NCBI GenBank assembly: GCA_947396885.1
Contig: OX377202.1
Location: 82,564,408-82,628,407, forward strand
Length of the DNA stretch: 64,000 bases
Direction of reading: 5' to 3'
Source of the DNA: Heligmosomoides polygyrus polygyrus
Taxonomy: Eukaryota; Nematoda; Chromadorea; Rhabditida; Heligmosomidae
Under the pieces are notes generated by a model. The model saw nothing but the letters and a program-made list of their open reading frames with translations. It was not told the origin of the DNA and made no database searches. This document shows, in pieces, positions 33,215 to 43,350 of the stretch (within the stretch, counting starts at the first letter, position 1; the number at the start of each line of letters is the position of its first letter). The position numbers were made by a program, and so were the translations under genes.

Positions 33215-34649
33215 TATATATGTGAAGGTATATAAGCTCATTATGCTGCCGTTGATTAGTGGGCAGTCGAGTGCACAGCAAGAAATTTTGTGAAAGCATC
33301 TTTGGCTCGCCCTACACTGGTATATCTTGAATATATCCGTGTTTAACGTTTTTGATTTGAAAGTTTTTGAGAAACTCTTTTGGGGTTATGAGTGCAAAGG
33401 AGTTGAATCTCTTCTCCAGACTTGCATCGCCACCCGGGTAATGGCCACAACGTCAGACATATGTAGAATTCGTGAAGTTTAATCTACGTATAGAACGTCA
33501 TAGTTTGGCAGAAGATTCTTCTTGAGATAAGTGATACTATCTTTTCGCGGCACTCTAACAAATTTTACCCATTATAGCATCTACGTGTGGCTTTTTTGGA
33601 TTTGGAAGCCTTTTACATTGGATACCCACGTTCGTCATGCTCCGAACTGCTGAGTTATGAGCAAAATGATGAATTGTTGAACATTTTGGAAAAATTTGCG
33701 GGAATCACCACTATTCCAACCTCTAAGTGCACTGCGTTTCGTTCTTTACGGATATCACAGCACAACCGTAAAATATGATACCCTTCTTCCATGGTCCGCC
33801 AGCGGCGCTTTTTATAGATGAGCCCGTTGACTTGATCGAGCTGATTGTGTCTACAATCTTCTCAGGGTTTTGAAACGAATACCACTGCGCTGAAAACCTC
33901 AACGAAGAAGGTGCGCATAGAAACTGGCAGTTGCGTATACGGATCTGTACATAGCACTTTGTGAAGATTACTGTAGGAAACTCGTTAAGGAACTTTGGTG
34001 TGAAAACTTCGTCTGCGGTTCTTGGAAGCCGACTTGAGGACGCATAACGACGGGGTTTACCACCTGCTGCAGTGTGTGCACTCTGAAATATTCAAGCATC
34101 TTGACAACGCTGTACGGCTTTTCAATTTGCGTATAGTGGCTCAAGTATTCTAGCAAAAAACACTGGGTTCCCAAGTATGTTTCGAAAGTTCCGAGCTTTA
34201 TATTTGTACCTTAGGCGAGGTGCACAACCGAGCACTTGTTGAAAAATGAAAAATGCTGTGCTTGAGCTGTGTGGCTATGTCGAAGACGACGTACTGGTGT
34301 GGGGGATCTACCTGGTAAGTAGCGCGCGCTTTACTTCATCTGATTTACACACAAAGGCGGCATAATTGAACGATGACGAACAAAAATGAACAGTGTTTTA
34401 CAACGACGAGATAATGAACCAGTCTGTGAGTTGGCCTTTCTTTGCAATTTGCAGGCCAGGAGAGGCCACAGAGTTTTTTTCTTTTCCCTTACGGTACCCC
34501 TACTGGATAGAACCGTACGAAAAATTTTTCTTGCACTTAGCATTGAGTTTTTTAATTTATTATTTATTTATTTACGCGAGTACAAGTACAATTGTGCACA
34601 AACTGTATAAAAAACCAAACGAGAAAAGCAAATACAATCTAAACATCTA
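33215..34649. other. No supported gene
   Basis: The frame at 33587-33778 (after an ATTATAG acceptor-like site) gives SELLSYEQNDELLNILEKFA, which looks protein-like. It lacks a donor and a phase partner, so it is only noted. Other frames lack motifs. Confidence 0.3.
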
Positions 34650-34729
34650 CCTTAGACGTCGTACATCATTTGCTTTTTCAGCCAGATAATATCTGGCTGA
34701 AAAAGTAAATGATGGACGACGTTTAAGGC
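34650..34729. repeat. Near-perfect 80-bp palindrome
   Basis: Arms 34650-34689 and 34690-34729 are complementary with almost no loop: CATCATTTGCTTTTTCAGCC on the left meets its complement at 34694 onward. It lies just beyond the 3' end of the CR1-like fragment and may be its terminal hairpin or a small separate repeat. Confidence 0.85.
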
Positions 34730-34734
34730 ATCAG

Positions 34735-34887
34735 TAAGTTATGGCTTCTGATGTAATTTCAGGATCTTTTAAAAGCTTCATAATTCCCAGGAAGATTCTG
34801 TCTTTTGCGAGGCTTCTCATATGGAGGGAGGGTCCAATGCAAGAAAAAGATGCGCCTACAATTCCGCTTGGCTCTAAAGGCATAATA
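34735..34887 (-). pseudogene. CR1/Jockey-type retrotransposon RT C-terminus, 3' piece
   Basis: On the minus strand, reading on from the 36152-36430 piece across the mariner, the sequence gives YAFRAKRNCRRIFFLHWTLP and later NLPGNYEAFKRS. This matches the usual end of CR1/Jockey reverse transcriptases (R..FF..RT/W..LP, then FK..L). The mariner 34888-36151 splits it. Confidence 0.7.
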
Positions 34888-36151
34888 TTAGGTTGGAAAA
34901 AAAGTCTCTTCACAATTCGAAAAGTTTTTTGCCGTTCTCCTTGTAAACGCACTAGCCAATATTGATTGCTGATTTCGTAATCATACCATACTTGTTTACC
35001 GTGCGGACGCGGATACAGGTCAAGACCCTTCTTGTACTTCGTTATCTATCCAATCTTCCGGACTCAATGCCAGATCTACCTCATGGCCATTTTCGGCACG
35101 GCATTCTTCATGAATTCGTTAAAGGATCTACAGCACGTCAGGCAGCCGACCAAATTAACCATATATATGGCTTGGGATCTACTACTCATCGCACCTGTTA
35201 TGAATGGTTCGGAAAGTTTTTAAAGGGAGATTATTCACTCGAAGACACGGCAAGGTCGGGGGGCCAGCTGAATTGGACGACACTGAAGTACTCCATCTTC
35301 TTCGTACCGATAGTGGGCAGGGGACATGTGAACTGGCAGAGAAGCTCGAAGTGTTTCATAGGATAGTAGGAATCCATCTGATAGGTCTTGGCTTTGCATG
35401 GAAATTTGGAGCTTGGATTCCACATGCCCTGTCAGACACTCAGAAAGGTCAGCGGCTCTCCATCGCTGCTTCTCTTCTGTCCAGATAAGGAAGAAAATCG
35501 TTTCTGCCGCGGATTGTGACAGGCGATGAGTCTTGGGTTCTGTATGCCAACTTCCGAAGAAAAAGGCATTGGGTACAAAGAGAAGAGAACCCTTGTTCTG
35601 ATCTCAAGCCAATGTTCACGAAAGGAACATTCTCTTGAGTGTTTGGTGGGATGTCAGAGGAGTGATTTGCTGGGAAACTCTCAGAAATGGAGAGACACTT
35701 ACTGCTGCCACATACTGTGGCCAACTCCACAAAGTCGTCGCAACTCTCCAAGAAAAGAGGCTGGAGAAGTCAAAGGTGATGATCCTGCATGACGATGCGA
35801 AACCACTTGTTGCAAGACTCACTAGAGAAATAATAAAGGAGCTGTATAGGGAGGTAATGCCACATCCACCGTATAGCTCTGATCTCGCCCCTACTGATTA
35901 CCATCTCTTCCGTGCTCCCAAGCAGGAAATTGGAGAGAAATATTTTGAAATGAATGAAGACCTCAAAAATTAGATTCAGCAATAGTTCGACTTCAGAACT
36001 GCAGTCTTTTAAGCGAGAGGAATTGGAAAATTACCCAGTCTTTGGAGAAGTGTAGTGGAACAAAATGGAGTTTATCTCAATTGATTTGATTTTGTAGTTG
36101 TGGAGAAATAAATCTTTGAAAAAAAATGAAAAGACTTTTTTTCCAACCTAA
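34888..36151 (+). mobile_element. Mariner element inserted in a CR1-like retrotransposon
   Basis: 1264 bp. Ends are TTAGGTTGGAAAAAAAGTCT and its complement; TA lies on both sides (34886-34887 and 36152-36153). The minus-strand RT frame of the flanking CR1-like fragment reads through once the mariner and one TA are removed, which confirms the boundaries. Confidence 0.9.
35050..35972 (+). pseudogene. Mariner transposase, frameshifted
   Basis: The N-terminal HTH region reads FRHGILHEFVKGSTARQAAD and TTHRTCYEWFGKFLKGDYSL followed by EDTARSGG, the usual mariner W/F..F..GD.SLED.PRSG pattern. The catalytic blocks follow in other frames: IVTGDESWVLYANFRRKRHW (first Asp), KVMILHDDAKPLVARLTREI (second Asp, DDAKP where DNARPH is usual) and YSSDLAPTDYHLF (third Asp). 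At least two frameshifts separate them. The DD34D spacing is that of mariner proper. Confidence 0.85.
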
Positions 36152-36430
36152 TACTTCATTGTACCACCACGAGTATTAGATGCGCTCAACGTCACTAGGT
36201 CAGTGAGTTTAATAATGCTTTCATCGTTAGCAATTTTGTGAAAGAGCAATAGGTCATTTCTCCTTCTTCTAAACTCAAGAGTGTCCAGCGCAAATTCACG
36301 ATTCCTGATTTTACTTGACGGAATTTGGTCATACGCAAACCACAAGCTACGTATCAGGCGCTGTTTTCTGGTGAAACTGTTCTGAACTCGTTCTATAACA
36401 TCGCTAGCCTTTCGCATGACCATGAACACA
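36152..36430 (-). pseudogene. CR1/Jockey-type retrotransposon RT C-terminus, 5' piece
   Basis: The minus strand reads VIERVQNSFTRKQRLIRSLW, then RNREFALDTLEFRRRRNDLL, then FHKIANDESI and SASNTRGGTMKY. This is the thumb/C-terminal pattern of CR1/Jockey RTs. The SNTxGGT block also occurs in the fragment at 51098-51880, so the two belong to the same family. It is 5'-truncated where the SINE at 36431 begins. Confidence 0.8.
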
Positions 36431-36711
36431 TCGGAGACGTGTAACGCAGTCGGTAGAGGCACGGCTGTCGCATCAATCTCGAGATGTGGTTTCTCTGTTC
36501 GAGTTTTCCACCCAAACCAATGAAGCCTTCCATCGCTACATACTGGGTCAACTAATTACTACAAGACATGTGTTGGATGGATGCAGCACTAACTGCTCCA
36601 TCGGCTGGCCACCACAAGTCTTTTTCGGGCCAAATACACATTTATGTTATCTTCACGACATCGGGTACAAGAAGAATGCGTGTCGCAAACCAAACGGGTT
36701 TGAATAATGCC
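36431..36711 (+). mobile_element. tRNA-derived SINE, copy 2 (3' tail missing)
   Basis: Head CGTGTAACGCAGTCGGTAG (A-box region), GTTCGAGTTTTCCACCC (B-box region), body CATCGGCTGGCCACCACAAG, and AATGCGTGTCGCA. It matches 42185-42471 block by block but lacks the final CGTCCTTTATCCC tail. Confidence 0.75.
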
Positions 36712-37794
36712 ATCTATTATAATTATTTGAACAAGAGTTGTCTTATTCATTTATTTATTTTTTGTTCTGAAACGTGCGTGAACATTTCAATAAGGCGCAA
36801 CACAACTAAAACATGCTATGAAAGGGGCAACACCAAGAAGAAACAAAAATCCTAACAGCGGCGTCACCTCTTGGTATCGTTAAAGCAAACATTGAAATCT
36901 GAAGAGAAAAACGCATAAAAACTAAATGATATCAGATACTTTTTAAACCTGCTTTTGGCTACTTTCAGGCTACGTAGCAAGTACCTAGAAGCTCTAGTGG
37001 CTATAGACTGTAACGAGATTAGTGCGTCGAAATAGTATCGAATTCCAAAATCAAGACAGGCCTACATTTCCACATTAGCCTGGTATGATATCCTTCGGTG
37101 CATGTCGCTGAGCGGTCGACTTAATCATTTGCCTGCTGAGCGGACACTTCGCAGCACCACTTATGCTCTATCTCACTCCAATCAAAACAGATCCAGTCGT
37201 CTTCCACTTATTTCGATCGACCTTCAAAGAGTGCTATTACCTGTGCGCCTCTCCAAAGAGCACGCTACGTATAATTTTGAGTCCGCTTACACATTTTCAC
37301 AGATTCACGGTTATGCTACCGTCAACAATCAGCACGCATGCTCATGTTCTCCTTCTGCGCATTCTCATGCCGTGTAGCCACTTCGGGAAAACTGTTTGCC
37401 GCTCGCTGCTCATATTAATGACATCTTGCGAACTTCGTTACACGGCGTCGCTTCCTAGTTTGTGTGCAGCCTAGAACATTATATAGTGAGCGTTCAGCTT
37501 GCTTAGGAAAAATCGAGATTGCTCGCAGAACGGCAAACGACGAAACTGATTGAAATGTTCTTTTTTAGATTTAACTTTCTAGACTGTACACGAACCGTTC
37601 CGTCTTTCTGGGCAGGTAACTTTATGGCATAGTTGTCTAGGAAGGAAAAAACCACAGAAGTGCCGATCGAATGGTATCATAAGCCAACGAACGGGTCAAG
37701 CACGTATTCAAATTTTCTCCACAATGTGACTGTTAGTATGCATTATGCCACACGAGATTTCTATTATAGATGGACGATTTATTCAGCAGGGGCT
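36712..37794. other. No supported gene
   Basis: Short open frames at 37102-37474 overlap in two registers without motifs. Nothing else is recognised. Confidence 0.35.
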
Positions 37795-37822
37795 GACGTT
37801 TCGACGTTCCGTTGTCATCAGA
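37795..37822 (-). ncRNA. Hammerhead ribozyme-like motif (solo Penelope-type repeat)
   Basis: The minus strand carries CTGATGA (complement of 37815-37821), then CAACGGAACGTC with an ACG-GAA-CGT stem-loop, then GAAACGTC. The CUGAUGA box is perfect, and GAA-ACGT-C fits a minimal hammerhead with a 2-bp self-complementary stem III. TGAATAAAT follows. No RT lies nearby, so it may be a solo terminal repeat. The base pair closing stem II is poor, so activity is uncertain. Confidence 0.5.
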
Positions 37823-37956
37823 GGCCAAAGTCCACCGTTAGGGACATAGATTCGCCCTGCTCACGATGACCAGTAGGGGCGAAGTTGGGAGCTTCTTCCA
37901 CAATATTTCGTAGAGGCAAAATGTGTTAGGGAAAAATAACACCGGCCTTATTTTTA

Positions 37957-38128
37957 TCGCCTGAATGGTAGCGCAGTCGGAGAGCACTTGTTCATCGGCT
38001 GGTCATCGCAGGCTATTGTATGGACAAATACGCATTCATATGGCCTCCACGACATCCCGTAGAAGTAGAATGCGTGGCGCATCCCAAAAGGAATTACGCA
38101 ACGCCGTCCTTTATACTTCTATCCTTTA
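37957..38128 (+). mobile_element. tRNA-derived SINE, copy 3 (internally deleted)
   Basis: AATGGTAGCGCAGTCGGAGA gives the A-box region but the B-box region is missing. It then continues TTCATCGGCTGGTCATCGCA, GTAGAATGCGTGGCGCATCC and CCGTCCTTTATAC. The head joins the body directly, so about 130 bp have been lost. Confidence 0.75.
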
Positions 38129-38574
38129 AATGGAAGGACGACGACCAGTCGTCTTCTGGAACGATTCGAACTGGCAAATTCATCTAGTGTAAGGATTATG
38201 TGGCCCTTTCGTTGTTCCTCCAGTGGATAAAGTAACGCCTGCTCTGCAGTTCATGTTTACTTAGTTTACTCCCAAACTTATCTCGCATCTCGTACGCATC
38301 TCATACGTTTGCACATACATCTGCATATTTAACTTTAAGTGGGGAGTCGAGTTGATATTTATTAAACAGACTTCTCCGACTGTCTTAGTAAAGGCGCATC
38401 CTGTATTTTGACCAAAACCAATCTGCAAAGAAGGTATTGCAAGAGGCGAGCGTCTTAGGTTTTGGATCGGTTGAATTTTACACTAACCTTTCTCCTAACT
38501 TTTGTATGTCCGAACATGCGACATAGCAAAAGAGTCGTTTAAAATGCATTTGGAAACACTCTTCCATCACACAG

Positions 38575-39014
38575 ATGCCTGTCAATCATTTCATAGATGC
38601 TGACGATTCTTTGCATTCTGATAGTGGCTCATCTTTCTTCAGTGACTTTCTCAAGCTTTCGCCTGATTCTTGCTTAGATACTACAGTGAAAAAGCAACGT
38701 GGAGAAGACTGAGATAGAAGTTTGCAGGGCAGTAACTTCCTTCGCAGATGTGCAGTACAATGGTATAGCATCATCCGTGACGAAACATAAGTGTTTGCAC
38801 AAATCGTTAACATCTTTTGAAAATCACCTTGTAAAGATGCTCTCAGAGAAGAATTAATGGAACCACGTCAAGATAGAATGCCCCGTTGTTTTCCCTTTAT
38901 TTGTGAGGATATCACTTCCGCCATGAGCGAAGCTCAGCTAGAAGATGACGTTGTGCTCGTCAACATCCCGAATGAGAACACCAAGCGGCAGCTAGTCCGA
39001 AGTGCAAGATTCTG
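38575..39014 (+). pseudogene. Degenerate single-frame coding relic with three stops
   Basis: From ATG 38575 one frame reads MPVNHFIDADDSLHSDSGSS and on to KKQRGED, then TGA, TAA and TGA, and continues in the same register to MSEAQLEDDVVLVNIPNENT then KRQLVRSARF and TGA. The composition (acidic, Ser-rich, few rare residues) looks protein-like on both sides of the stops. It could be a decayed gene or transposon ORF, or a set of exons. A GCAGCTA|GTCCG donor near 38996 would join in phase to the segment at 39159. Function unknown. Confidence 0.35.
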
Positions 39015-39158
39015 ATACACCAAACTGATATTTCGTTAAGAGAAGCATTGGGAGCGTTCCGAATTTCTGTAAGAAATCAGTCACATAGTGATAAAAAATG
39101 TTAAAACCTAAAAAATGTGAAGAAATGAAAATAAACTTTTTGGTTCTTTTTGTTTTAA

Positions 39159-39305
39159 GGCTGAATCGTGGGCGTTCAAAGAGCATTTTCTAGGAGAATA
39201 CGGTGCACTATCTACTGCAAAATTGGCTACTGTAAGGGGAAATTTAGGAGAAGAGGCCAATTCCAGGGACGGAGTCGTCCATCTTCGCAAGATGTCAGCT
39301 CCTTA
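39159..39305 (+). CDS. Possible exon of unknown gene
   Basis: After a strong pyrimidine tract and acceptor (TTTTTGTTTTAAG), the frame reads AESWAFKEHFLGEYGALSTA, then KLATVRGNLGEEANSRDGVV, then HLRKMSAP and TAG. An internal GTAAGG inside LAT-VR could instead be a donor. It may pair with the relic just upstream. It does not fit the phase of the long host gene. Confidence 0.35.
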
Positions 39306-39462
39306 GCCGTGTTTGCTTCTGGATGGGAATACAAAACAGGCGTATGTTTTCGTTATTAAACTCGTATTGTGCTTTACAGAGTAAATAGTAGCTATTTAGC
39401 ATTCTCCGGTGACCTGTACCCACAGCCTCTCCAGCAAATGTCTTAAATCTCCCCTTGAATTC

Positions 39463-39753
39463 TTAGGTGCGATCTCCAGGTTTTCCTCCTTTGGAGATTG
39501 CACACGTAGTACCAGAGTAAGCGTGAGGGGTGGAAGCAGTGGATCCTGGATAAGGTTTATCGGCAGTAGCTCCATCGTCGTATCCACGAAAGGATGGATC
39601 AACGAGGTTGGGATGTGGTCTCTCGGTTGTGCCGTCGTCGTCTTCCCGGTGCTGGTCTTCACTCGGAACGTCTACCTCGTTGCCGTCGTCGCCTCGTCGC
39701 ACCCCGCCTCGCCTCGTCGGAGTCAGTCCGATTAGAGGAGGCATGAAAGTCAC
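39463..39753 (-). CDS. Weak candidate exon, acidic product
   Basis: The minus-strand frame gives RRGDDGNEVDVPSEDQHRED then DDGTTERPHPN and a Gly/Thr/Pro-rich end. The Asp/Glu richness argues for real coding on this strand. However, frames are also open on the plus strand (39409-39735) and in a second minus register (39396-39662). No clear splice sites or homology are seen. Confidence 0.2.
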   Translation of the reverse strand: MTFMPPLIGLTPTRRGGVRRGDDGNEVDVPSEDQHREDDDGTTERPHPNLVDPSFRGYDDGATADKPYPGSTASTPHAYSGTTCAISKGGKPGDRT

Positions 39754-40799
39754 AGAACACTCAGCTACTTTCTCTTACGGCAGTCAACCATTCTATGGAC
39801 CAGACAGCGTACATACTGGATGGAGCTTCGCCCTTGAAACCGTTATTCATCATTAGCTCTTGTTATGAATCGGTAAATTTTCGTTATTCGACAAGACGTT
39901 CGTCCGACAACGTATTCTGATGATATTGACCAAAAATCGTGAAGCTGGACAAGTGAAGTTAGCAGCGTCGCTCCTTATTTCTTCACTGCCCCCCCCCTGG
40001 CCAATATTGCCTGCAAATACCACCGGCAATAGATGCTTGTTACTAGTTTCGTTTTTTTTCGAATTTTCCCAGCCTTTAGTGGATACTAATCAGCTTCATT
40101 GTTCTAGACTTGTACTAGCCTTCATAGTCCTGATCAGAGTCCGTATCAGGGAGATCTTATGTAAATTAGACTAGCATTCTTTGTAAGCTGTGGGACCTGA
40201 AGAAGCACCATCAGAAAACTAAGGGCCTTAACCTTCAATATGGCAACAGTCATTAAGTGTGAGGATGCTTTGAGATCTGATACTACATACCTTCTAAGGA
40301 GTTATGTAGTTTCAGATATCAAAAGCGTAGTGGTTCCCAAAAAGCTGTCCTTTCGCTGAAAGAGCTGAAAGAGGCCCTTATGTAAGACGGTGGAACACAG
40401 CTGTGACGAAGGTGACTGAAGAAACTCCTGGCGCATTAATGGTTGCGGAATCCGAAATGCGGATGGCGGCTCAAGATTGCGGCAGAATAGTATGAGTATT
40501 TCTGAAAAGGGTCGCTCGGTTGTGGGCGATTCAAATTGATCCAGTCGCTACCTGAGGAAAGTCGGTCACCAGTGAATCTCCTGTCACCTGTAGGTGAAAC
40601 TCATACGACGAGTGGCCGCCGTTCTTTTATACACCGGATTTCCACACATAGTTGACCACTCGGCGTTCCATAATTATGCTTGCTCTTCGTCACCCTACCT
40701 AAACCAAAAGGGTGCTTTTCGTGCACTCAGCAATTCGATCTAAAACTATGCGCAAGCCTCCCTTCGTTCTAAAAGCTGTTCAAAATGGGTGCGTTGTAA

Positions 40800-41400
40800 G
40801 TGAGCGGAGAAAAGGAGTCTGGACGAACTCTACTACCGCGGGGGTCCGCGCTGGCACTTCTTCATTATAAGGCCGGTAACTCGGTTGCGCTGCGATTAGT
40901 TTCCGAGCAAGGGTGCGCATGGCGTGTGCTGCCCCGGGTCCCCCGGGGCGACTCCGTGGTCTTCTGTTTCCATTCTTCGCCCTCGTGCTGCAGTTCTCGA
41001 AACGGGCCTTGTCACGCCTCTTCGGCCTGTCACTGCCAAGTGTCGAGGACGTTTCTGCTCACCAGCCAACTCTGTGCTCAACGGATTACACGCTTTCCAA
41101 GGCTCATCGCCTGCCGACATTCCATGAAGGAGGTTCCGCATCCTTCCGTGCTCCTCCCACAGCCGGCCTGTCTCTCTCTCCCTCTCTCGCTCATCGCCCG
41201 TAGTACTTTCATTACGTGGCTGCTGCCCTGCTATTGGAAGCGAGCTATTAGAGCCCCACGAATGCGCTACGCTCCTCCGCCGTCATGTTCTGTCATTCCT
41301 AATGCGCAACCATCGCAGCTCCCTCGCTTTGTAATTCCGTCTAACACGATCGTTCCCCACATGGCGAAAAACAACCGTTAATGGCGCATAGGCTCTAGCC
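40800..41400. other. GC-rich island with overlapping open frames
   Basis: Base composition is clearly GC-richer than its surroundings, with CCCCGGGTCCCCCGGGG at about 40934. Three overlapping plus-strand frames are open: 40800-41381, 40913-41203 and 40924-41127. The second, from ATG 40919, starts MACAAPGPPGRLRGLLFPFF, resembling a signal or membrane segment. A GTAAGT lies at 40796. It could be a first exon/promoter region or an unrelated GC-rich repeat. No frame can be preferred. Confidence 0.35.
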
Positions 41401-42175
41401 AACGGATCGGGCGCAATTTCCCGCTTGTGCTGGGGATTAATCGTATGGCTGCCGACGGTGTTCTGTTGCATGCGACAACTCAGCTTCGCCACTTGGGCAA
41501 ACAAACGCTCAAAAGGTCGTTTATTCGCCTTTTCACTTTCCTCTAACGTGATTTCTAACATTGTTAAGATGGACATCCTCCGAGGCTCCACAAAGCTTTA
41601 TCTTAGGTTGTCCTGAAGGCTCTTAGCGTTTTGTGTTACTATTTTTCATTGATCTATCATTAAATAAAAATTCAACATGCATTGCGCATTAATGCAACTG
41701 TCTGTGTAGAATTTTTCGACTCTACTACCCTACTCTGTCTGACTAATAATCTATGTTCTGTTCTTAGGGGGTTATTGAAGTAGAAGGAGTAGTTCCGAAC
41801 GATATTTAATTTTAACTTCAAATTGGGGCAATACGTAGCCGAAACAGCTCGACAAACCAATCAAGTGTGGGTTCCTAATAGTGTTGGAGAAGGCACTGTG
41901 CGGCTATGGTTCAGTAACTTTCGAACTGGAAATTTCGGCCTCGAAGATGTCTCCCGTAGTGGTCAAGTCGACCTACATAGAGCAATCCTGGACGACGAGC
42001 TTAAGGAATTGGTGGAAGCTAATCCTTCCCAAAGAGGGATGGCGGAAGAGCAAGACGTCAGTAAAACTGCTGTTGCGGATGCTTCGCCTTGGAAAGGTGA
42101 AAAAGCTCGAAAAGGGGTGCCCCATGACCTGAGTGAGCTACAAAAATTGTCACGCTTCGAGAGTTATTCGTCTAC

Positions 42176-42184
42176 TTTACGCAA
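42176..42184. repeat. 9-bp target duplication of SINE, left (TTTACGCAA)
   Basis: TTTACGCAA occurs here and exactly at 42472-42480 after the SINE tail. This supports insertion by target-primed reverse transcription. Confidence 0.85.
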
Positions 42185-42471
42185 TGGACGCGTGTAGCGC
42201 AGTCGAGGGAGGCGCCGACTGTCGCGTGCACCTGATACCAGGTGCCTGGTTCGGATTTCCCGCCCAAGCCAACCAAACCTTCCACCCCTCCGGTGTCGGT
42301 GAATTGGTACAAGACGTGTCTTTGAAGGATAAAGCGCTGTCTTGTTCATCGGCTGGCCACGGCAAGTCATTCTATGACCATGTCGCCTCCACGACATACT
42401 GTAGGAGTAGAATGTGCTGGCGAATCCCGGAAAAGGTTGAGTATCGCCGTCCTTTATCCCTTCTATTTTCT
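42185..42471 (+). mobile_element. tRNA-derived SINE, copy 4 (best preserved)
   Basis: The tRNA-like head has TGTAGCGCAGTCGAGGG (A box) and GGTTCGGATT near 42248 (B box). Body blocks are TTCATCGGCTGGCCACGGCA, CGCCTCCACGACATACTGTA and GTAGAATGTGCTGGCGAATC. The tail is CCGTCCTTTATCCCTTCT followed by T-rich sequence. It is flanked by TTTACGCAA duplications inside a mariner transposase gene. It probably relied on a LINE partner for movement; which one is unknown. Confidence 0.85.
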
Positions 42472-42480
42472 TTTACGCAA
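42472..42480. repeat. 9-bp target duplication of SINE, right (TTTACGCAA)
   Basis: Exact copy of 42176-42184. Confidence 0.85.
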
Positions 42481-43350
42481 CAAAACTGACCCGTTTTTGG
42501 ATCGATTCATCCCTTGTGATGAAAAGTGGATACTGTATGATAACAGGAAACGTTCCGGACAGTGGTTGGACGCCAACGAACCCCCTAGGCATTTTCCAAA
42601 GACGAACCTCCACCAAAAAAGGTAGTGGTCACTGTGTGGTGGTCGGCGGCTGGTACTATCCACTACAACTTTTTGGCACCAAGCCAAACGATCACAGCAG
42701 AGTCCAACTGTAAGGAAATCGACGAAATTCACCGAAATTCACCGATTGCGTCAAGCTCAGCCAGCGCTGGACAGCAAAAGAGGCCCGATTCTTTTGCACG
42801 ATAACGTCGGCCCACACGTTTCACAAATCACTATTCGAAAATTGAACGATTCAAGGGTTGGAGTTCTTCCCCAACCGCCATTTTCTCCAGATCTCTCACC
42901 AACCGACTACCGCCTTTTCAAAGACCTTCACTTTCAACCTGGTAAATCCATCACCAATCAGGGCCAAGCCAAAGCAGCTTTCGCGGTATTTGTCGGATCT
43001 CGACCAGCTGAATTTTTTTCGCCGATGGAATAAGTCGAGAGGTGGCCCGTTGGCGAAAGCGTGCTGATTCGAACGGTGCTTATTTCGACTCAATCCGATA
43101 AGACTTAACAAAGTTATGTTAGTTCAAAGTGAAGCACTCAAAACGCTGAGAGCTTTCCGGACAACCTAATAGCTTTCGTTCTGCAACATAACCTGGGGCT
43201 ATAAATAAAGAACTCCTGGCGGGTCATAAAGCTTTGTTTTTTTAATTTTATTTTTTTATAAGAAATAAACGATGCGCTCAAAACACATCAGTAAAAATGA
43301 TAGCAGTGGTACCAAGTGCAAACTACAATATCAAATGACTGCCCAATATA

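Larger units (their letters stand above)
41822..43033 (+). pseudogene. Mariner transposase interrupted by a SINE
   Basis: N-terminal part: VWVPNSVGEGTVRLWFSNFR then TGNFGLEDVSRSGQ (HTH and linker). After the SINE: KTDPFLDRFIPCDEKWILYD (first Asp in CDEKW) then NRKRSGQWLDANEPPRH, RGPILLHDNVGPHVSQITIR (second Asp) and PFSPDLSPTDYRLFKDL (third Asp). This is the SETMAR/Hsmar1-like branch pattern. The SINE enters after RVIRLLYA, and frameshifts lie at about 42620-42740. Confidence 0.85.
41603..43169 (+). mobile_element. Mariner element carrying an inserted SINE
   Basis: Ends are TTAGGTTGTCCTGAAGGCTC (41603) and the complement of TTAGGTTGTCCGGAAAGCTC (43169), with TA after the right end. Total length is 1567 bp; removing the 287-bp SINE and one 9-bp duplication leaves 1271 bp, the expected mariner size. 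The related copy at 63453-64000 has the same termini. Confidence 0.9.

Noticed and set aside
39409..39735. Plus-strand frame opposite the acidic candidate exon
   Set aside because: Val/Ser-rich shadow of the Asp-rich minus frame.
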